Positions 16,815 to 25,426 of a stretch of DNA of 64,000 nucleotides are shown here, piece by piece. The stretch is from JACDAN01 sp035535195 (GTDB taxonomy: Bacteria > Actinomycetota > Thermoleophilia > Gaiellales > Gaiellaceae): contig DATLQK010000034.1 of assembly GCA_035535195.1 (NCBI GenBank), positions 1 to 64,000 of the forward strand, given 5' to 3'. The notes beneath the pieces were generated by a model, which saw nothing but the letters and a program-made list of their open reading frames with translations, did not search any database and was not told the origin of the DNA. Within the stretch, counting starts at the first letter, position 1. Each line of letters opens with the position of its first letter. A program made the position numbers and the translations under genes.

Positions 16815-16853
16815 TGGCGGGGCGCAACGCTAGCGGGGCTAGACTGACCGCAC

Positions 16854-16926
16854 GCGCCTGTAGCTCAGGGGATAGAGCGCGCGCCTCCGGAGCGCGAGGT
16901 CGTAGGTTCGATTCCTACCAGGCGCA
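16854..16926 (+). tRNA. tRNA-Arg (anticodon CCG)
   Basis: 73 nt: acceptor GCGCCTG pairs with CAGGCGC (16919-16925), discriminator A; anticodon stem CGCGC/GCGCG with loop CTCCGGA, so the anticodon is CCG, reading CGG. T-arm GTAGGTTCGATTCCTAC. CCA is not encoded. Confidence 0.96.
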
Positions 16927-16956
16927 TCCTCGGCGCGGAAGCCTTAGGGGGCGCCT

Positions 16957-17163
16957 CTAGCGTTGCAAGGGACGGATCGTCACGGAGGATTCTGTCCCCA
17001 GAAACGGCCCCGGCCGTTCGTCGAACGCAACGATACAGAGGTACTCCGGCGTCTCCGGATCATTCCTCGCCATTGCCTCCAGGAGCCTGAGCCCCTCCTC
17101 GGGGCTCTCCAGCTCGCTGATGACTCTTCCGTCGCGATCGTCTACAACGAGCACGAGTGGCAT
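16957..17163 (-). CDS. Small conserved hypothetical protein
   Basis: 68 residues beginning MPLVLVVDDRDGRVISELES and ending SVTIRPLQR. The beta-strand, helix (PEEGLRLLEAMARNDPE), beta-strand pattern looks real and is of a type seen in Thermoleophilia-like genomes. The frame stays open upstream, so the start is uncertain; the ATG at 17163 is where the conserved-looking part begins. No function can be assigned. Confidence 0.55.
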   Translation of the reverse strand: MPLVLVVDDRDGRVISELESPEEGLRLLEAMARNDPETPEYLCIVAFDERPGPFLGTESSVTIRPLQR

Positions 17164-17247
17164 CTCAAAAGGAGGCGTTCCCAGCCATCGCGTTCCTGAA
17201 TCACGGAAGCCGGCGTCGTTCGCGGCCAGGTCTAGGACCGCCGCCTG

Positions 17248-17934
17248 ATGTCTCGTACCTCCGGGGAGGGGCCGGGTTCGCCGCAGGCAGGTCTGACGCG
17301 TAAGGCTCGCATTCTCGAGCTCGATACCCGTCATGGAGTTGCGCGGGTGCACCTTCATCCGGTGACTTCGCCCGAAGCCGCGCTCGTGCTTGGTCACGGA
17401 GCCGGCGGCGGGATCGAGTCTCCCGACCTCGTCGGCGCGACCGAAGCCGCTCGGTCGGCCGGACTCACCGTGGCGCTGATGGAGCAGCCGTACCGGGTAG
17501 CGGGGCGGCGCAGTCCGAGTCCAGCGGCCCACCTCGACACCGCATGGACGGCAGTCGTCTCGCAGCTTCGCGATGGCCCGCTCGGCAACCTCGCCATCAT
17601 GAGCGGCGGACGGTCGTTGGGGGCGAGGGTCGCCTGCCGAACGGCAGCCGAAACCGACTCGCTCGCCGTCCTCTGCCTCGCGTTTCCACTCCACCCACCC
17701 GGCCGCCCCGACAAGAGCCGCCTCGACGAGCTCGACGCCGTCCGCGTCCCCGCGCTCGTCGTCCAGGGCGAGAGCGACCCGTTCGGCACTCCGCCGGACG
17801 GCCCGAACCGCACGGTCGCCCGAATCCCAGGCACCCATTCGCTGAGAAGCAGCTCCACCGTTGAGGCTGTCGTCTCGGACTGGCTCGCGACGCTGCTGCC
17901 GATCTTCACAGAGGCCAGTCGCCGTCGCGGATGA
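17248..17934 (+). CDS. Alpha/beta hydrolase (KANL3/Tex30-like)
   Basis: 228 residues. Seen are the oxyanion motif LVLGHGAGGG, the nucleophile elbow SGGRSLGARVA (Ser in G-x-R-S-x-G), the LAFPLHPPGRP loop, the catalytic Asp in QGESDPFG and His in GTHSL. This is the small cytosolic serine hydrolase branch with unknown substrates. The N-terminal 20 residues are weak and the true start may be slightly downstream of this ATG. Followed 7 bases later by a membrane protein gene. Confidence 0.85.
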   Translation: MSRTSGEGPGSPQAGLTRKARILELDTRHGVARVHLHPVTSPEAALVLGHGAGGGIESPDLVGATEAARSAGLTVALMEQPYRVAGRRSPSPAAHLDTAWTAVVSQLRDGPLGNLAIMSGGRSLGARVACRTAAETDSLAVLCLAFPLHPPGRPDKSRLDELDAVRVPALVVQGESDPFGTPPDGPNRTVARIPGTHSLRSSSTVEAVVSDWLATLLPIFTEASRRRG

Positions 17935-17941
17935 TGCGCCG

Positions 17942-18439
17942 GTGGAGCTCAAGACGCTCGTCCTCGGGAGCCGCGACTCGATTGCCGGGACGGTTTACGG
18001 CACGATCGTCGTCCTTGCCTCGCTGACGGCCGGCGCCAAGCGGTACGAGAGCGACCTGTGGAGCCTCGTCGTGATCACCGTGACGACGGTCGTCGTGCTC
18101 TGGTTCGCGCACGTGTACTCGGACGGCATCGGCGAGAGCCTCGCGCTCGGGCGCCGGCTCTCGGTTGACGAGCTGCTCTCGATCGCGCGACGCGAGCTGT
18201 CGATCCCGCTCGCGGCGGCGGTCCCGGTGGCGCTCGTGGCGCTCGGGGGCGCTGGCGTCCTCAAGCCAAGAACGGCGGTCTGGCTCGCCTTCGGCGTCGG
18301 CATCGCGACGCTCAGCGTCCAGGGGCTCCGCTACGCGCTACTCGAGCGCCTGAGCCTGGCAGGGACGATCTTCACCGTTGCCATCAACATCTGCCTCGCG
18401 CTTGGGCTCGTCGCGTTGAAAGCGTTCGTCGCGCATTAG
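17942..18439 (+). CDS. Integral membrane protein, unknown function
   Basis: 165 residues from the GTG at 17942 (7 bases after the hydrolase stop). Hydrophobic segments lie near residues 12-30, 38-55, 90-110, 115-130 and 140-160. The GSRDSIAGTVYGTIVVLASL start and the FAHVYSDGIGESLALGRRLS loop look conserved, but I cannot name the family. It overlaps by 4 bases, tail to tail, with the next minus-strand gene. Confidence 0.75.
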   Translation: MELKTLVLGSRDSIAGTVYGTIVVLASLTAGAKRYESDLWSLVVITVTTVVVLWFAHVYSDGIGESLALGRRLSVDELLSIARRELSIPLAAAVPVALVALGGAGVLKPRTAVWLAFGVGIATLSVQGLRYALLERLSLAGTIFTVAINICLALGLVALKAFVAH

Positions 18440-18798
18440 CCGGAACCTGCGCCCGCCCCGATACCGGCCAGACGCGCCTTCCGAAAGACGAGGAGGGGGA
18501 GGGGGATCCTGCTCGTGCCGGGCCGGCTGACCTCGATGAAGGCGTGCGGGCCGGAGCGGCCCGACACGACGCCGGTCCGGAGGTGCACCTCGCCGATCCC
18601 GTGCTCGAGCTCGCCGCAGACGTTCGCGACGAGATCGGTGATTACGCGCCGGAGCTCGTCGGGGTCGGCCTGAATCTCGGGCGTGTCGGCGAACTGGCAG
18701 GTGAAGATCGTCTCGTCCGGGACCACGGGGCCGAGCAGCCCGATCGTCTCCCCGACGAAGGCCCTCAGGTCGATCGGTAGGCGCGCCGCCCGCCCCAT
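18436..18798 (-). CDS. Truncated histidine-kinase-like ATPase domain
   Basis: 120 residues. PIDLRAFVGETIGLLGPVV, then ADPDELRRVITDLVANVCGE and GEVHLRTGVVSG, match the start of a HATPase_c domain including the N-box asparagine, as in hybrid sensor kinases. The dimerisation/phosphoacceptor helix and the glycine-rich G1 and G2 boxes are missing, so no kinase activity is expected. An in-frame TAG lies just upstream of the ATG. Probably a leftover of a sensor kinase gene. Confidence 0.55.
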   Translation of the reverse strand: MGRAARLPIDLRAFVGETIGLLGPVVPDETIFTCQFADTPEIQADPDELRRVITDLVANVCGELEHGIGEVHLRTGVVSGRSGPHAFIEVSRPGTSRIPLPLLVFRKARLAGIGAGAGSG

Positions 18799-18895
18799 TC
18801 CTCCCTAGATCGGCGGTGGCCGCCGCTGCTCCCTGCCTCGAAGGAGGGAACGCGCTGACCCGAGGAAGCGGCAGGCGCGGCGATAGGCTTTGAGC

Positions 18896-19924
18896 GTGCA
18901 GCTCTCGGTGCGAATCGAGGCCCTGCCGCTCGCCGAGCCGTTCGTGATCGCACGCGACACGACCGAGGTCGCGGAGGTGGCCTGGGTCGAGATCGAGCAC
19001 GACGGGGAGCGCGGCTACGGCGAGGCCGCGCCGATCGAGCGCTACGAGGAGTCGGCAGAGTCCGCGGCCGCCTACCTGGACGATGCGGCCGGCTCGCTTG
19101 GCGACGATCCGTTCGCGCTCGACGAGATCCTCGCGCGGCTCCCCGAGCGGGAGTTCGCGGCGCGCGCCGCGCTGGACGCGGCGCTGCACGACCTCTGCGG
19201 CAAGCTGACCGGCCTGCCGGTCTGGCGCCTGCTCGGGCTTCGCCGTGAGGGCCCGCCGACGACGTGGACGATCGGCCTCGGCGAGCCGGACGAGATGGCC
19301 TCGAAGGCCGAGCGCGCGAGCGAGTTCAAGGGCCTGAAACTGAAGCTCGGCGGGCGGGACGGCCGGGACATCGGACGTGTCGCCGCGGTCCGAGAGGTCT
19401 GGGCGGGGCCGATCCGCGTCGACGTCAACGAGTACTGGAGCGTCGACGAAGCGCTCGAGTCCCTGCCGCGTCTGGCCGAGCTCGGCGTCGACTACTGCGA
19501 GCAGCCGCTGCGCGCCGGAGATCCCGGCGGCGCCGTCGTCAAGGCCGGATCACCGATCCCGATCTACGTCGACGAGGACTGCCACACGCTCGTCGACGTC
19601 GCAGCCTGCGCCGAGCGCGCGCACGGGATCAACATCAAGCTCGCGAAGTCCGGCGGGATCCGGGAGGCGGTCCGGATGGCGCACGCCGCGCGCGCGATAG
19701 GCCTCGGCGTGATGCTCGGCTGCATGGTCGAGTCCGGCCTCGGCATCGCCGCGGGCGCGTCGATCGCGAGCCTTTGCGACCACGTCGACCTCGACGGCAA
19801 CCTGCTGCTGGCGGACGATCCATGGCCGGGCGTCGACCTCACGAACGGAATTCAGCTGCCTGCGGCGACGCCCGGGCTCGGCGTCGTCCCCGTCGAAAAT
19901 GCGGCAGCATTTTCGACGGAGTGA
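18896..19924 (+). CDS. dgcA: N-acetyl-D-glutamate racemase (dipeptide epimerase-like)
   Basis: Enolase-superfamily enzyme of 342 residues in the muconate-lactonising/dipeptide-epimerase branch. Catalytic features seen: K-x-K at about 148-150 (LKLKLGG), metal ligands Asp176 (VDVNEYW), Glu202 (EQPL) and Asp226-228 (VDEDCH), and the second lysine in KLAKSGG. On its own it could be an L-Ala-D/L-Glu epimerase, but its 4-base overlap with a DUF1611 gene matches the DgcA-DgcN pair, in which DgcA racemises N-acetyl-D-Glu. Leaderless start: TAGGCT (18884-18889) lies 6 nt before the GTG at 18896. Its last codons lie inside a perfect palindrome (19891-19918). Confidence 0.82.
   Translation: MQLSVRIEALPLAEPFVIARDTTEVAEVAWVEIEHDGERGYGEAAPIERYEESAESAAAYLDDAAGSLGDDPFALDEILARLPEREFAARAALDAALHDLCGKLTGLPVWRLLGLRREGPPTTWTIGLGEPDEMASKAERASEFKGLKLKLGGRDGRDIGRVAAVREVWAGPIRVDVNEYWSVDEALESLPRLAELGVDYCEQPLRAGDPGGAVVKAGSPIPIYVDEDCHTLVDVAACAERAHGINIKLAKSGGIREAVRMAHAARAIGLGVMLGCMVESGLGIAAGASIASLCDHVDLDGNLLLADDPWPGVDLTNGIQLPAATPGLGVVPVENAAAFSTE
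19891..19918 (+). repeat. Perfect palindrome at the dgcA/dgcN junction
   Basis: CGTCGAAAATGC, loop GGCA, GCATTTTCGACG: a 12-bp perfect stem with 4-nt loop, the same geometry as repeats A and C, though with a different sequence. It encodes the tail VENAAAFST of dgcA and ends 2 bases before the dgcN start codon, so it could affect coupled translation. Confidence 0.75.
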
Positions 19925-20949
19925 AGCGGTACGTAGTTCTCGCTGAGGGCCTCTCCGGCGACGAGCACTACGGCAAGACGATGCGCGGCATCGTCCACTA
20001 CGGGCCCCATCCCGTCGTCGCGATCCTCGACTCGACCCGCGCCGGCGACCGGTACGGCGAGATCCCCATCGTCGGGACCGTCGACGAGGCGATGCCGTTC
20101 GAGCCGACGACGGCCGCCGTGGGCGTCGCGACGCAGGGCGGGCGCTTCCCGCCGGCGTGGCGGGAGCTGCTGAAGGACTCGATCCGCGCGGGGCTCGACC
20201 TCGAGAGCGGCCTCCACGAGTTCATCTCCGAGGATCCCGAGCTGACCGCCCTCGCCGCCGAGCACGGGGTGGAGCTCCGCGACCTGCGGAAGCCGCCGGC
20301 CGATCTGAGTGTCCCGACGGGAGAGAACCTCCAGGTGCCGGCGACGATCGTGCTGACGGTGGGGTCGGACTGTGCGATCGGGAAGAAGACGGTCGCCGTC
20401 GTGCTCGACCGGGCCGCGCGCGAGCGCCAGCTCAGGTCCGTCTTCGTCCCCACCGGTCAGACCGGAATCTGGATCGCGGGGTGGGGGATTGCGATCGACG
20501 CCGTCGTGTCGGACTTCCTTGCCGGTGCCGCGGAGCGCCTCGTCGTCGAGGGGGCGTCCCGCGGCGGCGACTTGCTCTGGGTGGAGGGGCAGGGATCCCT
20601 GGTGCATCCGGCGTATTCCGGAGTCACCATGGGCCTGATGCATGGATCCGCTCCGCATGCCTTCGTGCTCGTCCACCGGGCAGGGGCGACGCACACCGAG
20701 GGCTACCCGGACCACCCGATCCCGCCGCTCACCGAGTTGATCGAGCTCCACGAGCGCGCCGCCCTGCCGCTCCGGCCGGCGAAGGTCGTGGGGGTGGCGC
20801 TCCACACTGGCGGTCTCGAGGCGGAGGACGCTCGTGCCGAGATCGGCCGCGTCCAGGAGGAGACGGGGCTGCCGGTCGACGATCCCGTCCGCTTCGGAGC
20901 GGATAGGCTGCTCGACGTCGTCCTGGAGCGATCGAGGGGTCTGCGATGA
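19921..20949 (+). CDS. dgcN: D-glutamate N-acetyltransferase (DUF1611)
   Basis: 342 residues from a GTG overlapping the dgcA stop (GTGA). DUF1611 features: an N-terminal Rossmann-like domain (about 1-120), then a P-loop-like segment TVGSDCAIGKKTVAVVLDRA at about 140-160, FVPTGQTGIWIAGWG, and EGQGSLVHPAYSGVTMGLMH. In the DgcN-DgcA pathway this protein acetylates D-Glu, DgcA racemises the product and a deacetylase releases L-Glu. The role here follows from the family and gene pairing, not from a residue-level proof. Confidence 0.82.
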   Translation: MKRYVVLAEGLSGDEHYGKTMRGIVHYGPHPVVAILDSTRAGDRYGEIPIVGTVDEAMPFEPTTAAVGVATQGGRFPPAWRELLKDSIRAGLDLESGLHEFISEDPELTALAAEHGVELRDLRKPPADLSVPTGENLQVPATIVLTVGSDCAIGKKTVAVVLDRAARERQLRSVFVPTGQTGIWIAGWGIAIDAVVSDFLAGAAERLVVEGASRGGDLLWVEGQGSLVHPAYSGVTMGLMHGSAPHAFVLVHRAGATHTEGYPDHPIPPLTELIELHERAALPLRPAKVVGVALHTGGLEAEDARAEIGRVQEETGLPVDDPVRFGADRLLDVVLERSRGLR

Positions 20950-22499
20950 AACGACTTGCCGCGCTTTGTGCCTGCGTCTGCGCCGCTTTTGTGGCGGCTG
21001 CTCCGGCATCCGCCGACCTCGCCATCGGCGTCGCCGACGACGGCGGCAAGCTCTCGGACGACGGCGGCGCCTGGTTCATCTCGCAGTTCAAGGCCGTCGG
21101 GCTCCAGGAAAACCGGATCACGATCGCCTGGAACCCCGACGCCCCGACGACGATTCCCGACAAGGAGAGGCTCGACGCGTACCTCGCGAACGCGACGGCC
21201 GCGGGCATCCGGGTGATGATCCTGATCGCTCCGAACCGGGCCAGGGCGCTGACGGGCTCGGCCGGGTCGACCGGGGAGTTCGTCCGTTTCGTCGCGCAGG
21301 TCGCGAGGAGCTATCCGCAGGTGAAGGAGTTCGGCGTCGGCAACGAGCCGAACCAGCCGCGCTTCTGGCAGCCGCAGTTCTCGAGCAGCGGGCGCGCGCT
21401 CGCCTGCGGCGCCTACGAACGCGTGCTGGCCCAGGCCTACGACGCGCTGAAGGACGTCGACCGGAACATCACCGTGATCGGCGTCTCGCTCTCCCCGCGT
21501 GGCAACGACAACGCTTTGGCGGCGACGAATGCGTCGACCTCGCCGGTGCGATGCCTCCGCGAGCTCGGGCTGGCGTTCCGGGCGAGCGGGCGGAAGAAGC
21601 CGATCATGGACGAGCTCGCCTTCCACCCGCATCCGAACTCCTACCGCGACGGCTATCTCGTCGGCTACCGCTGGCCGAACGCCGGCACGTCCAACCTCGG
21701 ACGGATCAAGCAGGCCGTGTGGGACGCCTTCCACGGGACGGCGCAGCCCACCTTCCGCGAGGCCGGCAAGCCCGTCTCGCTGGCGGCGCTCCCGCCGCTG
21801 CGGATCAGGCTGAACGAGGTCGGCTGGCAGGTCGCGATCCCCGACAGCTCGAAGGACGCGTACTACGGCCGCGAGTCGGTGACGCGCCTCTCGGACGACC
21901 GCACCCAGGCTGACATCTACGCCGCGCTGATCCCGTACTACGCGTGCGACGCGTCGATCCGCTCGATGCTCTACTACGGCCTCGTCGACGAGCCCGACCT
22001 CGACCGGTGGCAGGCGGGCCTGATCCGCGCCGACCGCACGAGGCGCCTGTCCTTCGCCGCCGTGCAGTCGGCCCTCTCGCGCGGCCTCACGAAGTGCAAG
22101 CGCCGGCCGACGACGTGGAGGCACACGACGAAGGTCGTCGGGGCCACCGCCCGCTTCGGCGAGCGCAGTCGCTCCGCCGGCGACACGACGTGGTCGTTCG
22201 TGGCCGCATCGGAGGAGGCAAGCTTCTATCGCGCAGCGATGTACCGCCTCCGCGGCCGCGGTCTCTCCGGAACCCTGCGCAAGAAGCTCAGCTCGGCGGT
22301 CGGCCGCAAGCGGTCGCCGAAGGCGGTGTTCAGCGCCCGCGGCAAGACGCGCGCCCACGCCGGCATGTTCATCCGTTTCCCGCGGAAGCGGATCGCGGCC
22401 GGCTCGTACGTGTTCGCGATCCGCCTCAGCGCGGAGATGAACCCGTCCCGCCAATCGGTGCTCGTCAGCAAGCCGTTCCGCGTCGGCAAGCGCCGCTAA
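20946..22499 (+). CDS. Secreted glycoside-hydrolase-like TIM-barrel protein
   Basis: 517 residues; signal peptide MKRLAALCACVCAAFVAAA with AxA cleavage site (ASADLAIG). The next roughly 370 residues read as a clan GH-A-like barrel: GVGNEPNQPRFW supplies the Asn-Glu pair of an acid/base catalyst and RLNEVGWQ a candidate nucleophile Glu. The C-terminal 140 residues are Arg/Lys-rich and beta-rich, perhaps a binding domain. The start ATG overlaps the dgcN stop (ATGA), so it is translated with dgcAN. Family number and substrate are not identifiable by eye. Confidence 0.72.
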   Translation: MKRLAALCACVCAAFVAAAPASADLAIGVADDGGKLSDDGGAWFISQFKAVGLQENRITIAWNPDAPTTIPDKERLDAYLANATAAGIRVMILIAPNRARALTGSAGSTGEFVRFVAQVARSYPQVKEFGVGNEPNQPRFWQPQFSSSGRALACGAYERVLAQAYDALKDVDRNITVIGVSLSPRGNDNALAATNASTSPVRCLRELGLAFRASGRKKPIMDELAFHPHPNSYRDGYLVGYRWPNAGTSNLGRIKQAVWDAFHGTAQPTFREAGKPVSLAALPPLRIRLNEVGWQVAIPDSSKDAYYGRESVTRLSDDRTQADIYAALIPYYACDASIRSMLYYGLVDEPDLDRWQAGLIRADRTRRLSFAAVQSALSRGLTKCKRRPTTWRHTTKVVGATARFGERSRSAGDTTWSFVAASEEASFYRAAMYRLRGRGLSGTLRKKLSSAVGRKRSPKAVFSARGKTRAHAGMFIRFPRKRIAAGSYVFAIRLSAEMNPSRQSVLVSKPFRVGKRR

Positions 22500-22573
22500 G
22501 TGCCCCGCCCAGCAAGACATGCCGGCTTCTGGCCCACGATCACGCAGCGCCAGAGCCCGCCCTCCTCCTCGCG

Positions 22574-22589
22574 AAGGTCTTCTGACCTT
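22574..22589 (+). repeat. Short hairpin upstream of the first M29 gene
   Basis: AAGGTC-TTCT-GACCTT, a 6-bp stem with 4-nt loop in the 164-bp gap between the glycosidase and peptidase genes. It resembles a degraded form of hairpin 1 of the palindromic module (GAAAGTC/GACTTTC), but no second hairpin follows. Confidence 0.35.
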
Positions 22590-22663
22590 GGCTCGTCGAA
22601 GTACGAACTCTGGCTTGGTGCTCGCGACCCAGAACTCCGGCGGCATCACTGGACGGGCCACTA

Positions 22664-23791
22664 ATGCGCGACCTGCGCGTCGAGAAGCTCGCCGAGCTCA
22701 TCGCCGGCTACTCGCTCGGGCTGCGGGAGGGCCAGGTATTCCGCGTGGACGGCGAAGAGTCGGCGCTGCCGCTCATCTCCGCGATCTACCGCGCGGCGCT
22801 GCGGCGCGGCGCGCTGGCCTACACGCACACCAGGGCCGCCGGGCTCGACGAGATCCTGCTGGCGGAGGGCACCGAGGAGCAGCTCGGGCACATCTCGCCG
22901 GCCGAGGTCTTCCAGACCGAGCAGCTCGACGCGTGGGCGACGCTGTGGTCGTCGTCCAACACGCGGGCCCTGACGCGTGCCGACCCGGCGCGCCGCCAGA
23001 CCCATCTCGCCGCGCACTACCGGATAGTGAACCGTCGCTGGGAGCGGATCAGCGCCGGCGAGCTCGCCTGGTGCGGGACGCTCTTCCCGACGCAGGCGCA
23101 CGCGCAGGACGCCGAGATGTCGCTCACGCAGTACGAGGACTTCGTCTACGGCGCCTGCCACGTCCGCGAGGAGGACGACCCGATCGCGCACTGGGAAGCC
23201 GTCTCCGAGACGCTGACCGCCCGGGCGCGCCAGCTGGAGAGCGTCCGCGAGCTGCGAATCGTCGGGCCGGACACGGACCTGCGGGTCGGTGTCGAGGGCC
23301 GTCCGTGGATCCCCTCGGAGGGCAAGCACAACATGCCCGACGGCGAGATCTTCACCAGCCCCCTCGAGACGGTCACGCAGGGCGGGATCTACTTCGCCTT
23401 CCCGTCGATCTTCCAGGGCCAGGAGGTCGAGAACGTGCGGCTGCGATTCGAGGACGGGCGGGTCGTCCACGCCGAGGCGACCTCCGGGGAGGACTACCTG
23501 CGGTCGCTGATCGGCACCGATTCGGGGGCCGCCGTGCTGGGTGAGGTCGCGTTCGGGCTCAACTACGAGATCGACCGCTTCACGCGCGACATCCTCTTCG
23601 ACGAGAAGATCGGCGGGACGATGCACGTCGCGCTCGGCGGCGGCTTCGACGAGGCGCTGACCCAGAACAAGTCCGACCTCCACTGGGACCTGATCTGCGA
23701 CCTGCGACAGGAGGGCGAGGTCTACGCCGACGGCGAGCTCGTCTGGAAAGCCGGTCGCTTCGTCACCGAGCCGGCGGTGGAGCGTGTCTGA
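22664..23791 (+). CDS. M29 family aminopeptidase (1)
   Basis: 375 residues, typical aminopeptidase T/II length. Metal-site features of the family are seen: GEVAFGLN (Glu), GTMHVALGGG (His) and LHWDLICDL (His and Asp), and the conserved MPDGEIFTSPLE loop. A cytosolic metallo-aminopeptidase releasing N-terminal residues from peptides. Its 3' end overlaps the next M29 gene by 8 bases. Confidence 0.92.
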   Translation: MRDLRVEKLAELIAGYSLGLREGQVFRVDGEESALPLISAIYRAALRRGALAYTHTRAAGLDEILLAEGTEEQLGHISPAEVFQTEQLDAWATLWSSSNTRALTRADPARRQTHLAAHYRIVNRRWERISAGELAWCGTLFPTQAHAQDAEMSLTQYEDFVYGACHVREEDDPIAHWEAVSETLTARARQLESVRELRIVGPDTDLRVGVEGRPWIPSEGKHNMPDGEIFTSPLETVTQGGIYFAFPSIFQGQEVENVRLRFEDGRVVHAEATSGEDYLRSLIGTDSGAAVLGEVAFGLNYEIDRFTRDILFDEKIGGTMHVALGGGFDEALTQNKSDLHWDLICDLRQEGEVYADGELVWKAGRFVTEPAVERV

Positions 23792-24896
23792 GCGCCTGGC
23801 CCGGCTCGCCGACGTGCTCGTCGGCTACTCCACAGGCGTGCGGCCGGGGGACATCGTCCGGATCTACGGCGGCCGGCCGACGACACCGCTCGCTCGCGCG
23901 GTCTACCGCTCGGTGCTTCGCGCGGGCGGCTTCCCGACGGTCGAGCTGACCGTGGACGAGACGATCGAGGACCTCCTCGCCGAGGGCAACGACGAGCAGA
24001 TCGGCTGGGTCCCGCCGGACCTCGCGTGGACGCTCGAGCACGGCGACGTGATGATCGTGCTCGACGGGCCGGAGAACACGAAGCACCTGAGCCGCGTCGA
24101 CCCGGCGAAGATGGCGGTCCGCGCGAAGGGGCGCGAGCCATACCAGGCGATGTACCTGGAGCGGTCGAACCGGGGTGAGTTCCGCTGGGTCCTCTGGGGC
24201 TCCCCGACCAACGCGTCGGCGCAGGATGCGGGCATGTCCCTCGAGGAGTTCGACGCGCTCGTCCACGGCGCCGCGTTCCTCGACTCCGACGACCCGATCG
24301 CCGCCTGGCGCGAGTTCGGGGAGGAGCTCGAGCGGGTCGGCTCGTTCCTGGAGACCGTCGAGGAGCTCCGCGTCGTCGGCGAAGACACCGACCTGACGTT
24401 CGGCGTGGGCGGGAGGACCTGGATCCGCGCGGACGGCCACTCGAACCTTCCCGACGGCGAGGTCTTCACCGGCCCCGTCGAGGACAGCGTCGAGGGGACG
24501 ATCCGCTTCACCTTCCCGGCGACGATCCGGGGCCGGGTCGCCGAGGACGTTCGCCTGCGGTTCGAGGACGGCGAGGTCGTGGAGGCGAGTGCGAGCACGG
24601 GCGGGGACTTCCTCCGCGAGATGGTCGGCATGGACGACGGGGCCCGACGCGCCGGCGAGTTCGCGTTCGGGCTCAACCGCGCCGTGACGGAGTACACAGG
24701 CAGCCTCCTGCTCGACGAGAAGATCGGCGGGACCGTGCACCTCGCCCTCGGCCGGTCGATCCCCGGCACCGGCGGAGAGAACGGATCCGCGCTCCACTGG
24801 GACATGGTCTGCGACCTCCGCCAGGGTGGCGAGGTCTACGCGGACGGCCAGCTCGTCTACCGCGACGGCGCGTTCCTGGAGAGCGTGCTGGCCTGA
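23784..24896 (+). CDS. M29 family aminopeptidase (2)
   Basis: 370 residues, GTG start inside the end of the preceding paralogue. It has LPDGEVFTGPVEDSVEG, GEFAFGLN, GTVHLALG and LHWDMVCDL, so all the metal ligands of the family are kept. It differs enough from the upstream copy to be an old duplication; the two may form a heteromer or divide substrates. The phosphoesterase gene starts at its stop codon. Confidence 0.92.
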   Translation: MSERLARLADVLVGYSTGVRPGDIVRIYGGRPTTPLARAVYRSVLRAGGFPTVELTVDETIEDLLAEGNDEQIGWVPPDLAWTLEHGDVMIVLDGPENTKHLSRVDPAKMAVRAKGREPYQAMYLERSNRGEFRWVLWGSPTNASAQDAGMSLEEFDALVHGAAFLDSDDPIAAWREFGEELERVGSFLETVEELRVVGEDTDLTFGVGGRTWIRADGHSNLPDGEVFTGPVEDSVEGTIRFTFPATIRGRVAEDVRLRFEDGEVVEASASTGGDFLREMVGMDDGARRAGEFAFGLNRAVTEYTGSLLLDEKIGGTVHLALGRSIPGTGGENGSALHWDMVCDLRQGGEVYADGQLVYRDGAFLESVLA

Positions 24897-25384
24897 CGCT
24901 CGTCGCGGTCATCTCCGACACCCACATGCCGCGCGGCACGCGGCAGCTGCCGAAGGAGTGCGTGAGGCGGCTCGGGGAGGCCGAGCTGATCCTCCACGGC
25001 GGTGACCTCGTCGGCGCTCCGGTGCTGGAGGCGCTGCGCTCGTTGGCGCCGGTCGAGGCGGTGGCGGGCAATATGGACCATCCCGAGCTGCTGGCGATCC
25101 TCCCGGAGCGGCGGGTCGTCGAGGTCGGCGGGGCCCGGATCGGGATGGTCCACGTTGCCGGGCCGGCAGCCGGTCGGGCGGAGCGGCTCGCCGACAGCTT
25201 CCCGGGCTGCGACGCGGTCGTTTACGGGCACACGCACGTGCCGGAGATGACGCGCGTGGGGGAGACGTGGGTGCTGAACCCCGGGAGCCCCACCGAGCGG
25301 CGGTCGGCGCCGGTGCGCTCGATGCTGATGCTCGAGGTCGAGGCGGGCGCGATTCGTCCCGAATTCGTTCCACTGTCGCCTTGA
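24893..25384 (+). CDS. YfcE/MJ0936-type metallophosphoesterase
   Basis: Calcineurin-like phosphodiesterase of about 163 residues. Metal motifs: VISDTHMP (D-x-H), LHGGDLVG (GD), GNMDHPE (GNxD), VHVAG and YGHTHVPEM (GHTH), and the closing LNPGSPTERRS. The DTH motif lies before the first ATG (24926), and in its frame no ATG, GTG or TTG occurs upstream for many codons; the CTG at 24893, overlapping the upstream TGA, is the most likely start. Substrate unknown. Confidence 0.82.
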   Translation: MTLVAVISDTHMPRGTRQLPKECVRRLGEAELILHGGDLVGAPVLEALRSLAPVEAVAGNMDHPELLAILPERRVVEVGGARIGMVHVAGPAAGRAERLADSFPGCDAVVYGHTHVPEMTRVGETWVLNPGSPTERRSAPVRSMLMLEVEAGAIRPEFVPLSP

Positions 25385-25426
25385 CGGACCGAACACGTGT
25401 TCGCTAGTGTGGCGAACACATGTTCG
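25381..25426 (+). promoter_or_regulatory. Double LexA box over the promoter of the LysM gene
   Basis: A -35 TTGACG (25381-25386), 18-bp spacer and -10 TAGTGT (25405-25410). Two 14-bp palindromes, CGAACACGTGTTCG (25390-25403) and CGAACACATGTTCG (25413-25426), both match the Gram-positive SOS box CGAACRNRYGTTCG exactly. One fills the spacer and the other covers the transcription start and the ATG (25420). Repression by LexA and induction by DNA damage are expected. Confidence 0.85.
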
